DNA of 64,000 bases from Bacteriovoracaceae bacterium UBA6200. Lineage in GTDB: Bacteria > Bdellovibrionota > Bacteriovoracia > Bacteriovoracales > Bacteriovoracaceae. Position 1 is the stretch's first letter. Each line of letters begins with the position of its first letter. Of the stretch, positions 51,236 through 60,717 are shown piece after piece. Below the pieces are notes generated by a model, which did not search any database, was not told the DNA's origin, and worked only from the letters and a program-made list of their open reading frames with translations. The stretch spans positions 1-64,000 of the forward strand of contig DISW01000017.1 in the NCBI GenBank assembly GCA_002422605.1, written 5' to 3'. Both the position numbers and the translations under genes were made by a program.

Positions 51236-54200
51236 GTCTCCTAATGCTGAACAGGTTCTGGCGATTGAACATCAGGGAGGTATTCTCCTTAGAGCGGGGG
51301 CCGGTTCCGGTAAGACTTTTGTTCTGGTAGAGCATATCGTTTATCTTACCCGTAAGTGGATGAGTGAATATAAAGAAACCACACAAGAGAGTTTTGAAGA
51401 TTTCCTCCGGCATAAATACTCTCAAGTTGTGATGATGACTTTTACTAAAAAAGCTGCGGGGGAAATGAGTATCCGTCTGACGGAGAAATTTGCGGAGCTC
51501 TCTCAAACTGAAGAGCAAAAGGACCTCTGGAGTATAGCAAACGAAGTTGTCCCCATATTGATGGTTACGACCATTGACGGCTTTTGCCGTAAACTGATCA
51601 CAGCTGGTTATTTTCCTCATCTTTCCACTGAAGCTAAAATTATTTTTGATACTGAGAGATTAGATCAGGTCAGTGAGTTCTTATCGGACTGGTTTGAAAA
51701 AAGATCTGATTCAGTACCTGGTGACATCCTGGATATTTTGATCCGGGAAAAAAGTGATCTTCTTAAGTCGTTCAACCGCATTTTTAATGACCCTAGCTTA
51801 CGGCTATCTTGGAAAAATCTGACTCTTGATGATGTTCATCCGGATGTTATTTCTAAAGTTTTGCAGGAATCTTCGGTTTTAAATAATATCGATGACTGCT
51901 TATTTAAAATTCATTCCCTGGATCTACCGGTTGAGAAAGAACGCAGTGCCTTTGAGAAATTTGTAGGATTGGCCCAGGAAACGGGCCTTCCTAAAGTTGA
52001 TCATGTTGATAAGCTCGAAATTTACTTCAAGCTTTTTGACGGCAAGAAATTGATGGGGGAGCGGACTGCCAATAAAAAGTCTCCTGCTCATGATGCTGCC
52101 TATGAAGGACTACAAGGACTTCGTAAATGGGTAAAATCCTGGTTTGAAGTCTGTCAGGATTATACAACTCATTTTGAAAGTAAAATCCTTCCCTGGATTA
52201 AACTTTGCCAGGAACTATTCAACTGGATAGATGAGAGACTAGACCCAAATCAGGGGATGACTTTCGGCGATATTGCCTACTTCGTTTCGATGGGGTTGGA
52301 AGATAAAGAAATACGAGAACGAATCCATAAAGTTTACACCTACTTTATTATTGATGAGTTTCAGGATACGTCATCTCTTCAGTTTCAAACCATACAACGA
52401 CTGATCGGTGATGATTATTCCCGTTTGTTTTGCGTGGGTGATGCAAAGCAGGCCATCTACGGATTCAGAGGCGGAGAACTTCAGGTCTTTAAAGATTGTG
52501 CAGATTTGTTGCAAGTTCGCACTCTTGCCAATAATTACCGATCTTTGGGCGAAATCATCAACTTCAATAATTCTCTCTTCCAAACCATATTCCCATTAGG
52601 CCAAGGCTTTAGCGGGAAAGATGCTTTTACAGTTATATCTGAAGATCAGAATGTTCCTGCTGAGGTAAATTTTGACGAGATTGGGAGTATTGAAATTATT
52701 TCTACTCCTTTAGAAATTACCGAAGAAGAAGATAAATTTTCAAATGAAGATATCAATCGATTAGAGGCTCATTTAATTGCGGAATCGATTAAAGAACATC
52801 GGGAGCAAAACCCTGGAAATGTCTGTACGGTTCTTTACAGTAAACTTCGTCCAAGTACTGAATTAATACGTGCTCTCATGAATAGAAATATTGGCTTTAC
52901 TGCTCAGTTTAAAATCGACTTAGTAGATGATCCGATTATAGGAATGTTTATTTGTTTGCTTCGCCGGCAATTCGATTCAAATATAGAAACCAAGGACAAG
53001 TATCCTCTCTTCATTCTTACCAGTTATTTAAAAGTTCTGGATATTCCAGCAAATGTAACAAATGAACTTTTAGAAGAATTTGATTCTAATATTAAATATT
53101 GGGGGCTTCTTGCGGCCTATCGTAAGTTTCTTCATCGATTAAATCTAACGAATGAGAATTCTGATATTAATATGCAAATGCTGGAGACGATGTCGGAAAT
53201 ATATCATCAAAATCCGGAAGCCATCATGGTTCAGCTCACAAATGGCAATCAACAACGTATTAGTATGGAACTTCGTTCTGGAGAAATGTCCAACATGGTC
53301 CAGATCATGACGGCCCATAACTCCAAGGGACTTGAGTTCGATAATGTTTATCTGGGTGGTATTTATACAAATGGAAGGGACAATAATGAAGGTCCATTAT
53401 TTGGCCAGCTTCCGGGAAGCTTCAAGTGGTATAAAGATTTATCTCTCAGAGAAAAACAAGAATCACCTTTTTACACTTATGAACAAGAACTCATTAAGTA
53501 CAAGAACTTTTCAGAATCTAAACGGCTTTTTTATGTGGCCTGCACTCGCGCCAAGAAGAAACTGCTTTGGGTTGATTTCAATATTTCAAAGGAACTTTTT
53601 AATGTTCCAAAGAATAGCTGGATTGATGGTCTTGGGGCCTGGTTAGAAAATGGACGTTCTAATGAAAATGTTTTGGAGAATAAAATCCCGGATTTTGACT
53701 GGCGCAAAACCTTAAAAGGCCAGTCTCTTCCACAACTTCCCTTATTCTTTCATGATTCTTCCGGAATCATTTCAAAAGGGGAGGGGATGAGCGAGTTAGG
53801 AATTGTCGCTGAATTAAGTGTTACGCGTTTGAATTCTTTGATCGACTGTCCTCGGAAATTTTATCTTGCAAACATTCTTAAATTGAATGAACCGGAGAAA
53901 GAAAAAAGCCAAGTTTATCATGCCCCATCTGATGAAGAGGAATTAGCGACCGTTATTCGTTCTTCAGCAGATCGAGGAACACAGATTCATGCTCAAATTG
54001 CCAAAGGTATTGAAAGGAATTTTATAGTTCCCAGAGAAAGCTTTGGGGGCAAAGATGATGCCCCTATTGCATGGGCACTGGAACAACTGAAAAGCAAGGG
54101 CCTGGATTATGATCTTATTCCGGAAAAACAGATTAAATTCAAATTTTTCAACTTTATGATTTCCGGGATACCAGATTTATTGCTCATGCCGAAGAATAAT

Positions 54201-54500
54201 CAAGTGGCCCAAATTTGGGATTTCAAAACCGGTCGAATTACTCAGGATAATCTCGGCCATTATTGGCTCCAGCTTTCCCTCTACGCCTATGCTTTATATC
54301 AGCAAGGACGTATTCAAACTGATACTAAAATTGAGTTGGTCCTTTGCTTCGTAGATGAACAGAAGCTTCTGACTGAAAGTGTTGAGTACTCACAATGTGT
54401 TTCAAAACTCTATCCACTTTGGCGATCGCAGAATGAACCTTGGAAAACAAATCCTGATCATTGCAGTCAGTGTTCGTATGGTAGCATTTGCCCTCGTTAA
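51228..54500 (+). CDS. addA: AddA-like UvrD-family helicase-nuclease
   Basis: 1090-residue ATP-driven helicase fused to a nuclease, acting in double-strand break resection and recombination. Helicase motifs are in order: Q-motif region NAEQVLAIEH, Walker A GAGSGKT (~23-29), Ia MTFTKKAA, Walker B IIDEFQDTS, motif III GDAKQAIYGFRGG, V TAHNSKGLEF, VI YVACTRAKK. The PD-(D/E)xK nuclease at the end has IWDFKTGRI with the QLSLYAYAL helix. It also carries a four-Cys Fe-S-like set (LIDCPRKFY and CSQCSYGSIC), which canonical AddA lacks. Confidence 0.93.
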   Translation: MSRSPNAEQVLAIEHQGGILLRAGAGSGKTFVLVEHIVYLTRKWMSEYKETTQESFEDFLRHKYSQVVMMTFTKKAAGEMSIRLTEKFAELSQTEEQKDLWSIANEVVPILMVTTIDGFCRKLITAGYFPHLSTEAKIIFDTERLDQVSEFLSDWFEKRSDSVPGDILDILIREKSDLLKSFNRIFNDPSLRLSWKNLTLDDVHPDVISKVLQESSVLNNIDDCLFKIHSLDLPVEKERSAFEKFVGLAQETGLPKVDHVDKLEIYFKLFDGKKLMGERTANKKSPAHDAAYEGLQGLRKWVKSWFEVCQDYTTHFESKILPWIKLCQELFNWIDERLDPNQGMTFGDIAYFVSMGLEDKEIRERIHKVYTYFIIDEFQDTSSLQFQTIQRLIGDDYSRLFCVGDAKQAIYGFRGGELQVFKDCADLLQVRTLANNYRSLGEIINFNNSLFQTIFPLGQGFSGKDAFTVISEDQNVPAEVNFDEIGSIEIISTPLEITEEEDKFSNEDINRLEAHLIAESIKEHREQNPGNVCTVLYSKLRPSTELIRALMNRNIGFTAQFKIDLVDDPIIGMFICLLRRQFDSNIETKDKYPLFILTSYLKVLDIPANVTNELLEEFDSNIKYWGLLAAYRKFLHRLNLTNENSDINMQMLETMSEIYHQNPEAIMVQLTNGNQQRISMELRSGEMSNMVQIMTAHNSKGLEFDNVYLGGIYTNGRDNNEGPLFGQLPGSFKWYKDLSLREKQESPFYTYEQELIKYKNFSESKRLFYVACTRAKKKLLWVDFNISKELFNVPKNSWIDGLGAWLENGRSNENVLENKIPDFDWRKTLKGQSLPQLPLFFHDSSGIISKGEGMSELGIVAELSVTRLNSLIDCPRKFYLANILKLNEPEKEKSQVYHAPSDEEELATVIRSSADRGTQIHAQIAKGIERNFIVPRESFGGKDDAPIAWALEQLKSKGLDYDLIPEKQIKFKFFNFMISGIPDLLLMPKNNQVAQIWDFKTGRITQDNLGHYWLQLSLYAYALYQQGRIQTDTKIELVLCFVDEQKLLTESVEYSQCVSKLYPLWRSQNEPWKTNPDHCSQCSYGSICPR

Positions 54501-54573
54501 TCCGAATACTTGCACCCCTTACAGAGCATGTTAGACTTGAAGGAAAGACCACGTTCTAACAAGTGAAGTGAAA

Positions 54574-55281
54574 ATGAAAAAGATTGCTCTTATCCTAATG
54601 TCGCTCATGATGAGCTGCCTCGTCTATGCCGACGAAAAATCTCTTTATAATTTTTCATGGCTCGATAAAGACAAAGAGATTTATGTTCTTCAAAATAGAA
54701 AGTTTCGTAAAGATGGAAACTTTTATGTCGGTGGGACTCTTGCTTATAATTTAAGTCAAGATTTTCTCGATGCTTATGGTGGGACAGTACGCGCGGGTTA
54801 CTTCTTCAGAGAAGACTGGGGATTAGAATTTCTCTACGGTAAAAATATTAACTCTGAAAATGATACTGCCAAAGGCGTGAAAGAGCAGGGAACTGTTCCT
54901 TTCTATCGAGAAATTGATTCATTCATGGGTGTTATGGTCATGTGGTCGCCTTTTTACTCTAAGATTAATACCTTCAATCGAGTTTTCTATTTTGATTGGA
55001 TGTTTGGGCTTGGTGCTGGAAGTATCACCACTAAAGATAATAGAAATAAATTTCAGTCTCCTCCTTCTGATCAGTTAACAACAGAAAGTACAATTGGAGT
55101 CCTTTGGAATACGGGCTTTCGCTTTTATATAAATGAAAGTTGGAGTCTTCGCTTGGATCTGACAGGGCAGACCTATAATGCTGAGAAGACAAAACGAATT
55201 GGTGACACAGGACCAACCAGCAAAGCTAAAAAGCTTTATAATAATTACGATCTTGGTCTTGGTTTAAACTACGCATTTTAA
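54574..55281 (+). CDS. Outer-membrane beta-barrel protein (TIGR04565-type) of the Glt-like cluster
   Basis: 235 residues with a signal peptide (~1-19, ending VYA-DE). The segment EIYVLQNRKFRKDGNFYVGG followed by alternating strands and a Phe terminus (GLNYAF) matches the outer-membrane barrel domain found beside gliding/Nfs-type genes in Myxococcota and Bdellovibrionota. It is the first gene of a six-gene run on the plus strand, 15 bases before the next. ATG 54574 is chosen over GTG 54568. Confidence 0.8.
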   Translation: MKKIALILMSLMMSCLVYADEKSLYNFSWLDKDKEIYVLQNRKFRKDGNFYVGGTLAYNLSQDFLDAYGGTVRAGYFFREDWGLEFLYGKNINSENDTAKGVKEQGTVPFYREIDSFMGVMVMWSPFYSKINTFNRVFYFDWMFGLGAGSITTKDNRNKFQSPPSDQLTTESTIGVLWNTGFRFYINESWSLRLDLTGQTYNAEKTKRIGDTGPTSKAKKLYNNYDLGLGLNYAF

Positions 55282-55296
55282 GAAAGGGGAACACGG

Positions 55297-56703
55297 ATGT
55301 TCTCAAAAATTGTATTAGCTTCTTTTTTAATTATTCCTACTGCCTGGTCGTCTTATGAATCGGCCGAGCGTCAGTATGGTAAAGGCTCTATCTCTTTAAG
55401 TGGATATCGCCGAACCATTATTGAATTAGTAAACAGTGGACACTATTACTCGGTGGTTCCATGGATCAAGGATTACATTGTAAAGAATAAGAAGAGCCTT
55501 GATTCAGAGATGGAAGCGGCCCTTGATACAGTTCTTTATCATACAGGTGTAAAACCTTTTGAATCTTTACCGGAAAGTATTTTGAGTCGATCTCGATCCG
55601 GCAATATTAAGTATATTCTCGCCAAAAGACTTTTAAAGAAGGAAGAATATAATCAGGCCTTAAAAGAGATCTCTGGTGTTAGTGCTGATCACACGGCATA
55701 TCCTTTTATTGCTCACCTAAAAGGCACTCTTTACTCTCATCTGAACAAACCTGAGGAGGCTGAGAGCAATTTCAAAGAATGCATTGCCTATTCTCAGAAA
55801 AGAATGAATAAGGGATCAAACGCTCAAAAAGAGCAATTAATCATTAATCATGACTATTGTATTGCAGGTCTCGCCCGGGTTCAGTTCGCTTCCAAGGATT
55901 ATAAAAAAGCTGATCTTACTTATCTCGATATCCCTAAAGAATCTTTTGTATGGCCGGAAATTCTGTTTGAGGAAGCCTGGAATAGTTACTATCAGAGAAA
56001 TTATAATCGTACTTTAGGAAAACTAATCTCTTATAAAGCACCGATTTTTGATTTTATCTTTAAGCCAGAAACAGAAGTTCTTAAGGCATTGTCTTATATG
56101 AAGATGTGTCTCTATGAAGATGCTAACAAAACTGTAGATGATTTCTACAATGACCTCCTTAAACCATCACGGGACTTAAGAAGGTTCCTCCTGGCACGTA
56201 CGAAAGACTACCGCTTTTATTATAATCTCATGGCGGATCATGAAGAGAACAAAGCTTCTGATCAACCGTTAATTGACCATATCTTGAAATCGATTAGAAG
56301 GGATGGAGCCTTTATTGAAATGAAGGGAGCCTTGTTGGCTTCTCTCAGTGAATACAATGAAATCAGAAAAAAACCAAAAAGTGGCATGCGGGAAGCTCTT
56401 ATTAAGAACGTAAGAACTTTGGCTGAAGAGTATCGTACAACACTCGGTGCCTACATTCGTGCAGGTATGGTTAATAAGTATGCCGAACTCTATAGCGCTT
56501 TTCAGGGCATGAGTTACATTAAACTTGAAGTATTGGCGCAAAGAAAAGAGCGTCTTTATCAAACAGATGTGATTCCCGGGAAAAAACGCGGAGATGTGAA
56601 GTACATTGAAAGAAACGATAAGCAGTACTTCTGGACTTTCAATGGCGAGTTCTGGGCAGATGAGTTAGGTGATTATGTCTTTGCTTTGAGGTCTGAATGT
56701 TAA
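55297..56703 (+). CDS. Periplasmic TPR protein of the Glt-like cluster
   Basis: 468 residues with a signal peptide (~1-18, AWS-SY). The central part has TPR-like helical pairs (for example LAKRLLKKEEYNQALKEI, HLNKPEEAESNFKECI, FASKDYKKADLTYLDI). The C-terminal ~100 residues lack repeats and are aromatic/basic. Likely a scaffold in the periplasm. AAGGGG precedes the ATG, and the stop overlaps the next gene by seven bases. Confidence 0.75.
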   Translation: MFSKIVLASFLIIPTAWSSYESAERQYGKGSISLSGYRRTIIELVNSGHYYSVVPWIKDYIVKNKKSLDSEMEAALDTVLYHTGVKPFESLPESILSRSRSGNIKYILAKRLLKKEEYNQALKEISGVSADHTAYPFIAHLKGTLYSHLNKPEEAESNFKECIAYSQKRMNKGSNAQKEQLIINHDYCIAGLARVQFASKDYKKADLTYLDIPKESFVWPEILFEEAWNSYYQRNYNRTLGKLISYKAPIFDFIFKPETEVLKALSYMKMCLYEDANKTVDDFYNDLLKPSRDLRRFLLARTKDYRFYYNLMADHEENKASDQPLIDHILKSIRRDGAFIEMKGALLASLSEYNEIRKKPKSGMREALIKNVRTLAEEYRTTLGAYIRAGMVNKYAELYSAFQGMSYIKLEVLAQRKERLYQTDVIPGKKRGDVKYIERNDKQYFWTFNGEFWADELGDYVFALRSEC

Positions 56704-59567
56704 AGCACCTTTTACTGTTTTTGATCATTTTTCAATCCGCTTTTGCAGCCAAGCTTTCTATTGATGAACGTCGTAGAAAAATTATTGGTATTGTTGATGA
56801 GGAACTGTCAGAGGTTACTCGCTTATCAAAACAGCAGAGTAATAAGGTTCCGGACACTCTTTTCCGGATGGCCGAACTTTATCTGGAAAAAGCACGCCTA
56901 TACCGTGAGATGGAAAACGAGCAGTATCTATCGATTCCTGTTGATAGAAGAAAGACTATTAATAAGAACGAATACTTTGAAAGGTCATCAAAGCTCTTCC
57001 AGGAAGCCAATAAAGCGGCCTTATTAGTTGAAAAACGTTTTCCGAAATACCGAAACATTGGCGATGTCCATTATATTCTGGCCTACAATTATCAAGAGCT
57101 CGGTAATAAAAAGCTTGCTCAAAAGTATTTCTCACTGGCTTCCCGCTCATCAAAAGATCCAAAAATTCTGGCGAAGTCCAGGTTAGCACTGGCCGATTAT
57201 TACTATCATGATCATAAGTATAAAGAAGCCATTCCTCTCTATGAGGCATCAGTCGGAAAACTGGATGAAAAGTGGTGGACCCGTGATGCATTTAATCTGG
57301 CATGGTCTTACTACCGCTTGAGGAATTATGATAAAGCCATTTCCATAATGCTCGAAGTTCATCAAAAAAGTCGAACAGGGAAATATGTCGATATGAGGTC
57401 CAGCGTAGAAAGGGATATTGGTATTTTCTATGTCGACGCTAGACGAATGGATGATGCCATAAAATTCTATGAAGGAATTAACCTTAATTACACAGAGCAG
57501 TTTATTCGAATTGCTAACGCTATTGTAGCTCAAGGTCGTTTTGAACAAGCTGAAAAACTTCTGGAACAGGTAAAGAAAACTGAAAAAGACCAAAACCGGA
57601 TTAATGAAATTATCCTCGCTCAATTAAATATTTTTGAGAAATTTAATCGCACTCCTCAGCATTTAAAAGCTTCTAAAGAGCTTGTTGCCATTCATAAAAA
57701 AACACCTTTAGAAAAGTCTCAATTTGATAGACTTTCTTTTCAAGTCAATAAACAAGCGGCAGAACTTCAGAAGGCCACGACTTCTAAAGTCTACCAAAGT
57801 GTTCCAAAGGCCAGAAGACAGAAGGCTAAGGAAGCTATGGCCTACTTCGCTTTAGCCGCAGAGTTAGATCCAAAAGAGCGTCCAGAAAAAATCTTTTATC
57901 AAGCCGAAACAGCTTATGCAACGGGCCTTTATTCCAGATCATTAGCTCTCTACGTAGAATCTTTTGATGGGGCCAAAGCTGCTAATAACAGCAAACTGGT
58001 TAACCAGAACCTTGAGGGTATGCTTTCGGCACTTGGACAGCCATCACTTAGTAAAAAAACGGCAAACAAGTTTTATGTACCGGTCTACTCTCGTTACTTA
58101 TCAGTTGATAAGAAATCCGAACGGGCAAAGACTATTTATGTAAAACTTTTTAATTCCCAGTATGACTTAAAAGACATTACAGCAGCTGAACAGACACTTG
58201 CTGAATATGCAAAGTCGTTTCCGAGGGACTTTAAAACTCAAGAAGCCATGTTGGCCAAGGTCATGGAGCACTACCGTAAGAAGAAAGATTACGGAGCTGT
58301 TAAGGCCTATGTCGGAAGAATCAATGCTGGAGAATTCAAAGTATCTAAAAAGTACGCTAATGCTCTGAGAAGTCTCATGACGAAAATCCAAATTGAAGGC
58401 GTTCAGCAATCTCTAGATAAGGGTGATAAAGCCGTTGCTCTTCAAGGATATCACCAGATTTATGAATCGCCTGAAAGTACTCCCAAAGCTAAAACTAATG
58501 CCTCTTATAACCTGGCAGCTCTTTATTATGAATTAGGTGATACTCAAAAAAGCTATCAGTGGTCGACCATTGCCTTAAAAGACATGGAAGTATCTGAAGT
58601 GGCTAAATTCTCTGATTCATTTCTTAGTATTGCTGCAGGACTTTTCTTGCGACAACAGTTTGCTCAATCTTCCGATCTGTCTCATAGAATGCTAGCTAAA
58701 CTCTGTAATCAGAACTCATCTAATAAAGTAGTTGCTTATAAAAATGCTGTCTTCATTGCCCTCGCTAATGGAGAAGTAAGTAAGGCAATAGAAATTAAGG
58801 ACTATGGCAAGCAATGCCATATTCAGGATAATGCTATTTCAGAAGTGTCTTTTGAAATTTTAAAAGACTTGGCCCGTGAGCGTCGCTGGGAAGCTTACGA
58901 AAAGACAATTGCTGATTTAGAAAAGAATTCTAAAAATGCACCTCTATTAATCGTTCCTTATGAAGAACTTAGAACCCAGTATCTTGCAATCGGCAGCGAG
59001 AATGAAGCTCATGCTGTTTATAGAAAACAAACTCGCTTTTATGAACAGGCCCGTTCTCAAAAACTTGATATACCTGTTGAAGCCCTGGATTTGATATCTT
59101 CCAGAATGCTCTCGTCCGTTCTCGAGAAAAAGGCGCGATTAGAGAAAGTTGAACTTAAATTTCCTGAAAGTATTTTTAATTCTGCTGTAAAACAAAAATT
59201 ACAGATACTGGATCAGATGACCTCAGATGTGAACGCCATTCAAAAGACTGGTTCTGGAAAAGGTATAGTTGAAGCTTACAAATACGTCATTGAAGCTTAT
59301 GAGAAATTTGGTAATGAGCTAAAATCCTTCATCCCAGAAGGTAAAGCACCTGAATACGTGGCGAGCTTTCAAAAGGCAATGGCCGATGTTCACCGTCCAA
59401 TTCTAGAGAATGCTAAGAAGCAGAGAAGAGAAATTAAAAATTTGATTTATAAAAACAATATTCTCTCATTATCTAACTACTCAGTTCTCTATTCTGAATT
59501 AGAAAGTTTTAAACGATATATTACCGAAAAAGAAGCAGTCCTCATGGATCGAGGGGGCAAACAATGA
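56697..59567 (+). CDS. Large periplasmic TPR protein of the Glt-like cluster
   Basis: 956 residues with a signal peptide (~1-17, AFA-AK). An N-terminal motif near PDTLFRMAELYLEKARLYREME is typical of long TPR proteins in Myxococcus/Bdellovibrio envelope machines (compare GltD/AgmU and GltI-type proteins). More than ten TPR-like units follow to about residue 750, with a coiled-coil C-terminus. Probably a periplasmic scaffold joining the inner and outer membrane parts. It overlaps neighbours at both ends. Confidence 0.8.
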   Translation: MLKHLLLFLIIFQSAFAAKLSIDERRRKIIGIVDEELSEVTRLSKQQSNKVPDTLFRMAELYLEKARLYREMENEQYLSIPVDRRKTINKNEYFERSSKLFQEANKAALLVEKRFPKYRNIGDVHYILAYNYQELGNKKLAQKYFSLASRSSKDPKILAKSRLALADYYYHDHKYKEAIPLYEASVGKLDEKWWTRDAFNLAWSYYRLRNYDKAISIMLEVHQKSRTGKYVDMRSSVERDIGIFYVDARRMDDAIKFYEGINLNYTEQFIRIANAIVAQGRFEQAEKLLEQVKKTEKDQNRINEIILAQLNIFEKFNRTPQHLKASKELVAIHKKTPLEKSQFDRLSFQVNKQAAELQKATTSKVYQSVPKARRQKAKEAMAYFALAAELDPKERPEKIFYQAETAYATGLYSRSLALYVESFDGAKAANNSKLVNQNLEGMLSALGQPSLSKKTANKFYVPVYSRYLSVDKKSERAKTIYVKLFNSQYDLKDITAAEQTLAEYAKSFPRDFKTQEAMLAKVMEHYRKKKDYGAVKAYVGRINAGEFKVSKKYANALRSLMTKIQIEGVQQSLDKGDKAVALQGYHQIYESPESTPKAKTNASYNLAALYYELGDTQKSYQWSTIALKDMEVSEVAKFSDSFLSIAAGLFLRQQFAQSSDLSHRMLAKLCNQNSSNKVVAYKNAVFIALANGEVSKAIEIKDYGKQCHIQDNAISEVSFEILKDLARERRWEAYEKTIADLEKNSKNAPLLIVPYEELRTQYLAIGSENEAHAVYRKQTRFYEQARSQKLDIPVEALDLISSRMLSSVLEKKARLEKVELKFPESIFNSAVKQKLQILDQMTSDVNAIQKTGSGKGIVEAYKYVIEAYEKFGNELKSFIPEGKAPEYVASFQKAMADVHRPILENAKKQRREIKNLIYKNNILSLSNYSVLYSELESFKRYITEKEAVLMDRGGKQ

Positions 59568-60457
59568 AAATAGCAATCCTACCACTTATTTTTCTCGTCG
59601 CTTGCTCAACGACTAAAGAAAGTTCTAAGAAGGAATCGAAGCCTTCCATTACTAATGAATCTTTTAAGAAAGAAAAAGCTCTGACCCGTGCACAGTTGCC
59701 AGATTATTACCCTGGCTCCATGGCCGGATTGAATCCTGCTCTTCAGGATGAAACTTTGGATCGTTTTTCCGTTGAAGAATTAAAATCTGTCAATACAAGT
59801 GGCGATCCTTTAATCGAAATAGCTATCAGATGCGCTCGTCGTGATTTCGACGGAGCTTTTGCCGTAGCAAATAATAACTTCGATAAGTATCAAAAGATCC
59901 CCACTTATTGGAATCAGCTGGCGAATTGCCACTTAAATAATGCTTCACCTCGTAAGGCACTCCTTTTTTATAACAAGGCCCTTGAAGTACAAAAAAATTA
60001 TGTACCGGCCTTGAATAACATTGGGGTTCTATACGCCCGAGAGGGACAGGATCAGAAAGCACAGGTTGCTTTTGAGCGTGCGAATAAGCAAAATAAATTT
60101 GCTAAAACTCCTCGCTACAATCTGGGAAAGCTTTATCTTAAATATGGTTTAGTTGATTTGGCCTTACCAATCTTCCAGAGTCTTCTTAAAGAAACACCCG
60201 GAGATGTGGATTTATTGAATTCAGTTGCGACTGCTCATTTTTTACAATCTGATTACAGACAGGCCTGGAACTACTACCAAAATATCCCCCAGAATCAATG
60301 GCGTGCTGCCGAGATTGGTCTGAATCTGACCTTAACTCTTAAGAAATTAAATAATGAGGATAGCGCTCAAAAGGTTTTCAAAGATATTGCTAAACCTGGA
60401 ACGAGGGAACTTCAGGAATACTACGCTGTTGTCAGAACTCAATTAGGGGCTAAATAA
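59564..60457 (+). CDS. TPR lipoprotein of the Glt-like cluster
   Basis: 297 residues with a lipobox (IFLVACST, Cys at residue 14) and Ser/Lys-rich linker. Four or five TPRs follow (TYWNQLANCHLNNASPRKALLFYNKAL, then YVPALNNIGVLYAREGQDQKAQVAFERA and others). It resembles GltE-type TPR lipoproteins in topology. ATGA overlap with the upstream gene and a one-base overlap (TAATG) with the downstream one. Confidence 0.82.
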   Translation: MKIAILPLIFLVACSTTKESSKKESKPSITNESFKKEKALTRAQLPDYYPGSMAGLNPALQDETLDRFSVEELKSVNTSGDPLIEIAIRCARRDFDGAFAVANNNFDKYQKIPTYWNQLANCHLNNASPRKALLFYNKALEVQKNYVPALNNIGVLYAREGQDQKAQVAFERANKQNKFAKTPRYNLGKLYLKYGLVDLALPIFQSLLKETPGDVDLLNSVATAHFLQSDYRQAWNYYQNIPQNQWRAAEIGLNLTLTLKKLNNEDSAQKVFKDIAKPGTRELQEYYAVVRTQLGAK

Positions 60458-60708
60458 TGAAAATTTTATTTTCAATCATGTTATTATTATCGACGGCGTT
60501 CGTCTTTGCTCAACAAAAGCCTAACGTCCGTTACGAATATAAAAAGTTTGAGAAATTCGACTTTGAAGAAATCGGCGTTGAAGGAGAAGCTGGGTCACCG
60601 GGAGATATATCTATTTCTCCCCGGTTGAGAAAGGAATTCTCCAATAAACTTCCTGAACGTAAAAATTTTAAGAAAGAAATGAATAAAGCCATTGAAGGCA
60701 TTCGCTAG
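60457..60708 (+). CDS. Small periplasmic protein of the Glt-like cluster
   Basis: 83 residues: signal peptide (~1-18, VFA-QQ) plus a ~65-residue mature part. The core has the pattern FEKFDFEEIGVEGE-x-GSPGD...LRKEFSNKLPERKNFKKEM. The Phe-Glu-Glu-(aliphatic)-x-(aliphatic)-Glu-Gly pattern followed by Arg/Phe-rich helix also occurs in proteins encoded near AgmX-type genes in related bacteria, as far as I recall. Function unknown; its size and position suggest an adaptor. Confidence 0.65.
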   Translation: MKILFSIMLLLSTAFVFAQQKPNVRYEYKKFEKFDFEEIGVEGEAGSPGDISISPRLRKEFSNKLPERKNFKKEMNKAIEGIR

Positions 60709-60717
60709 GGGATAGCT

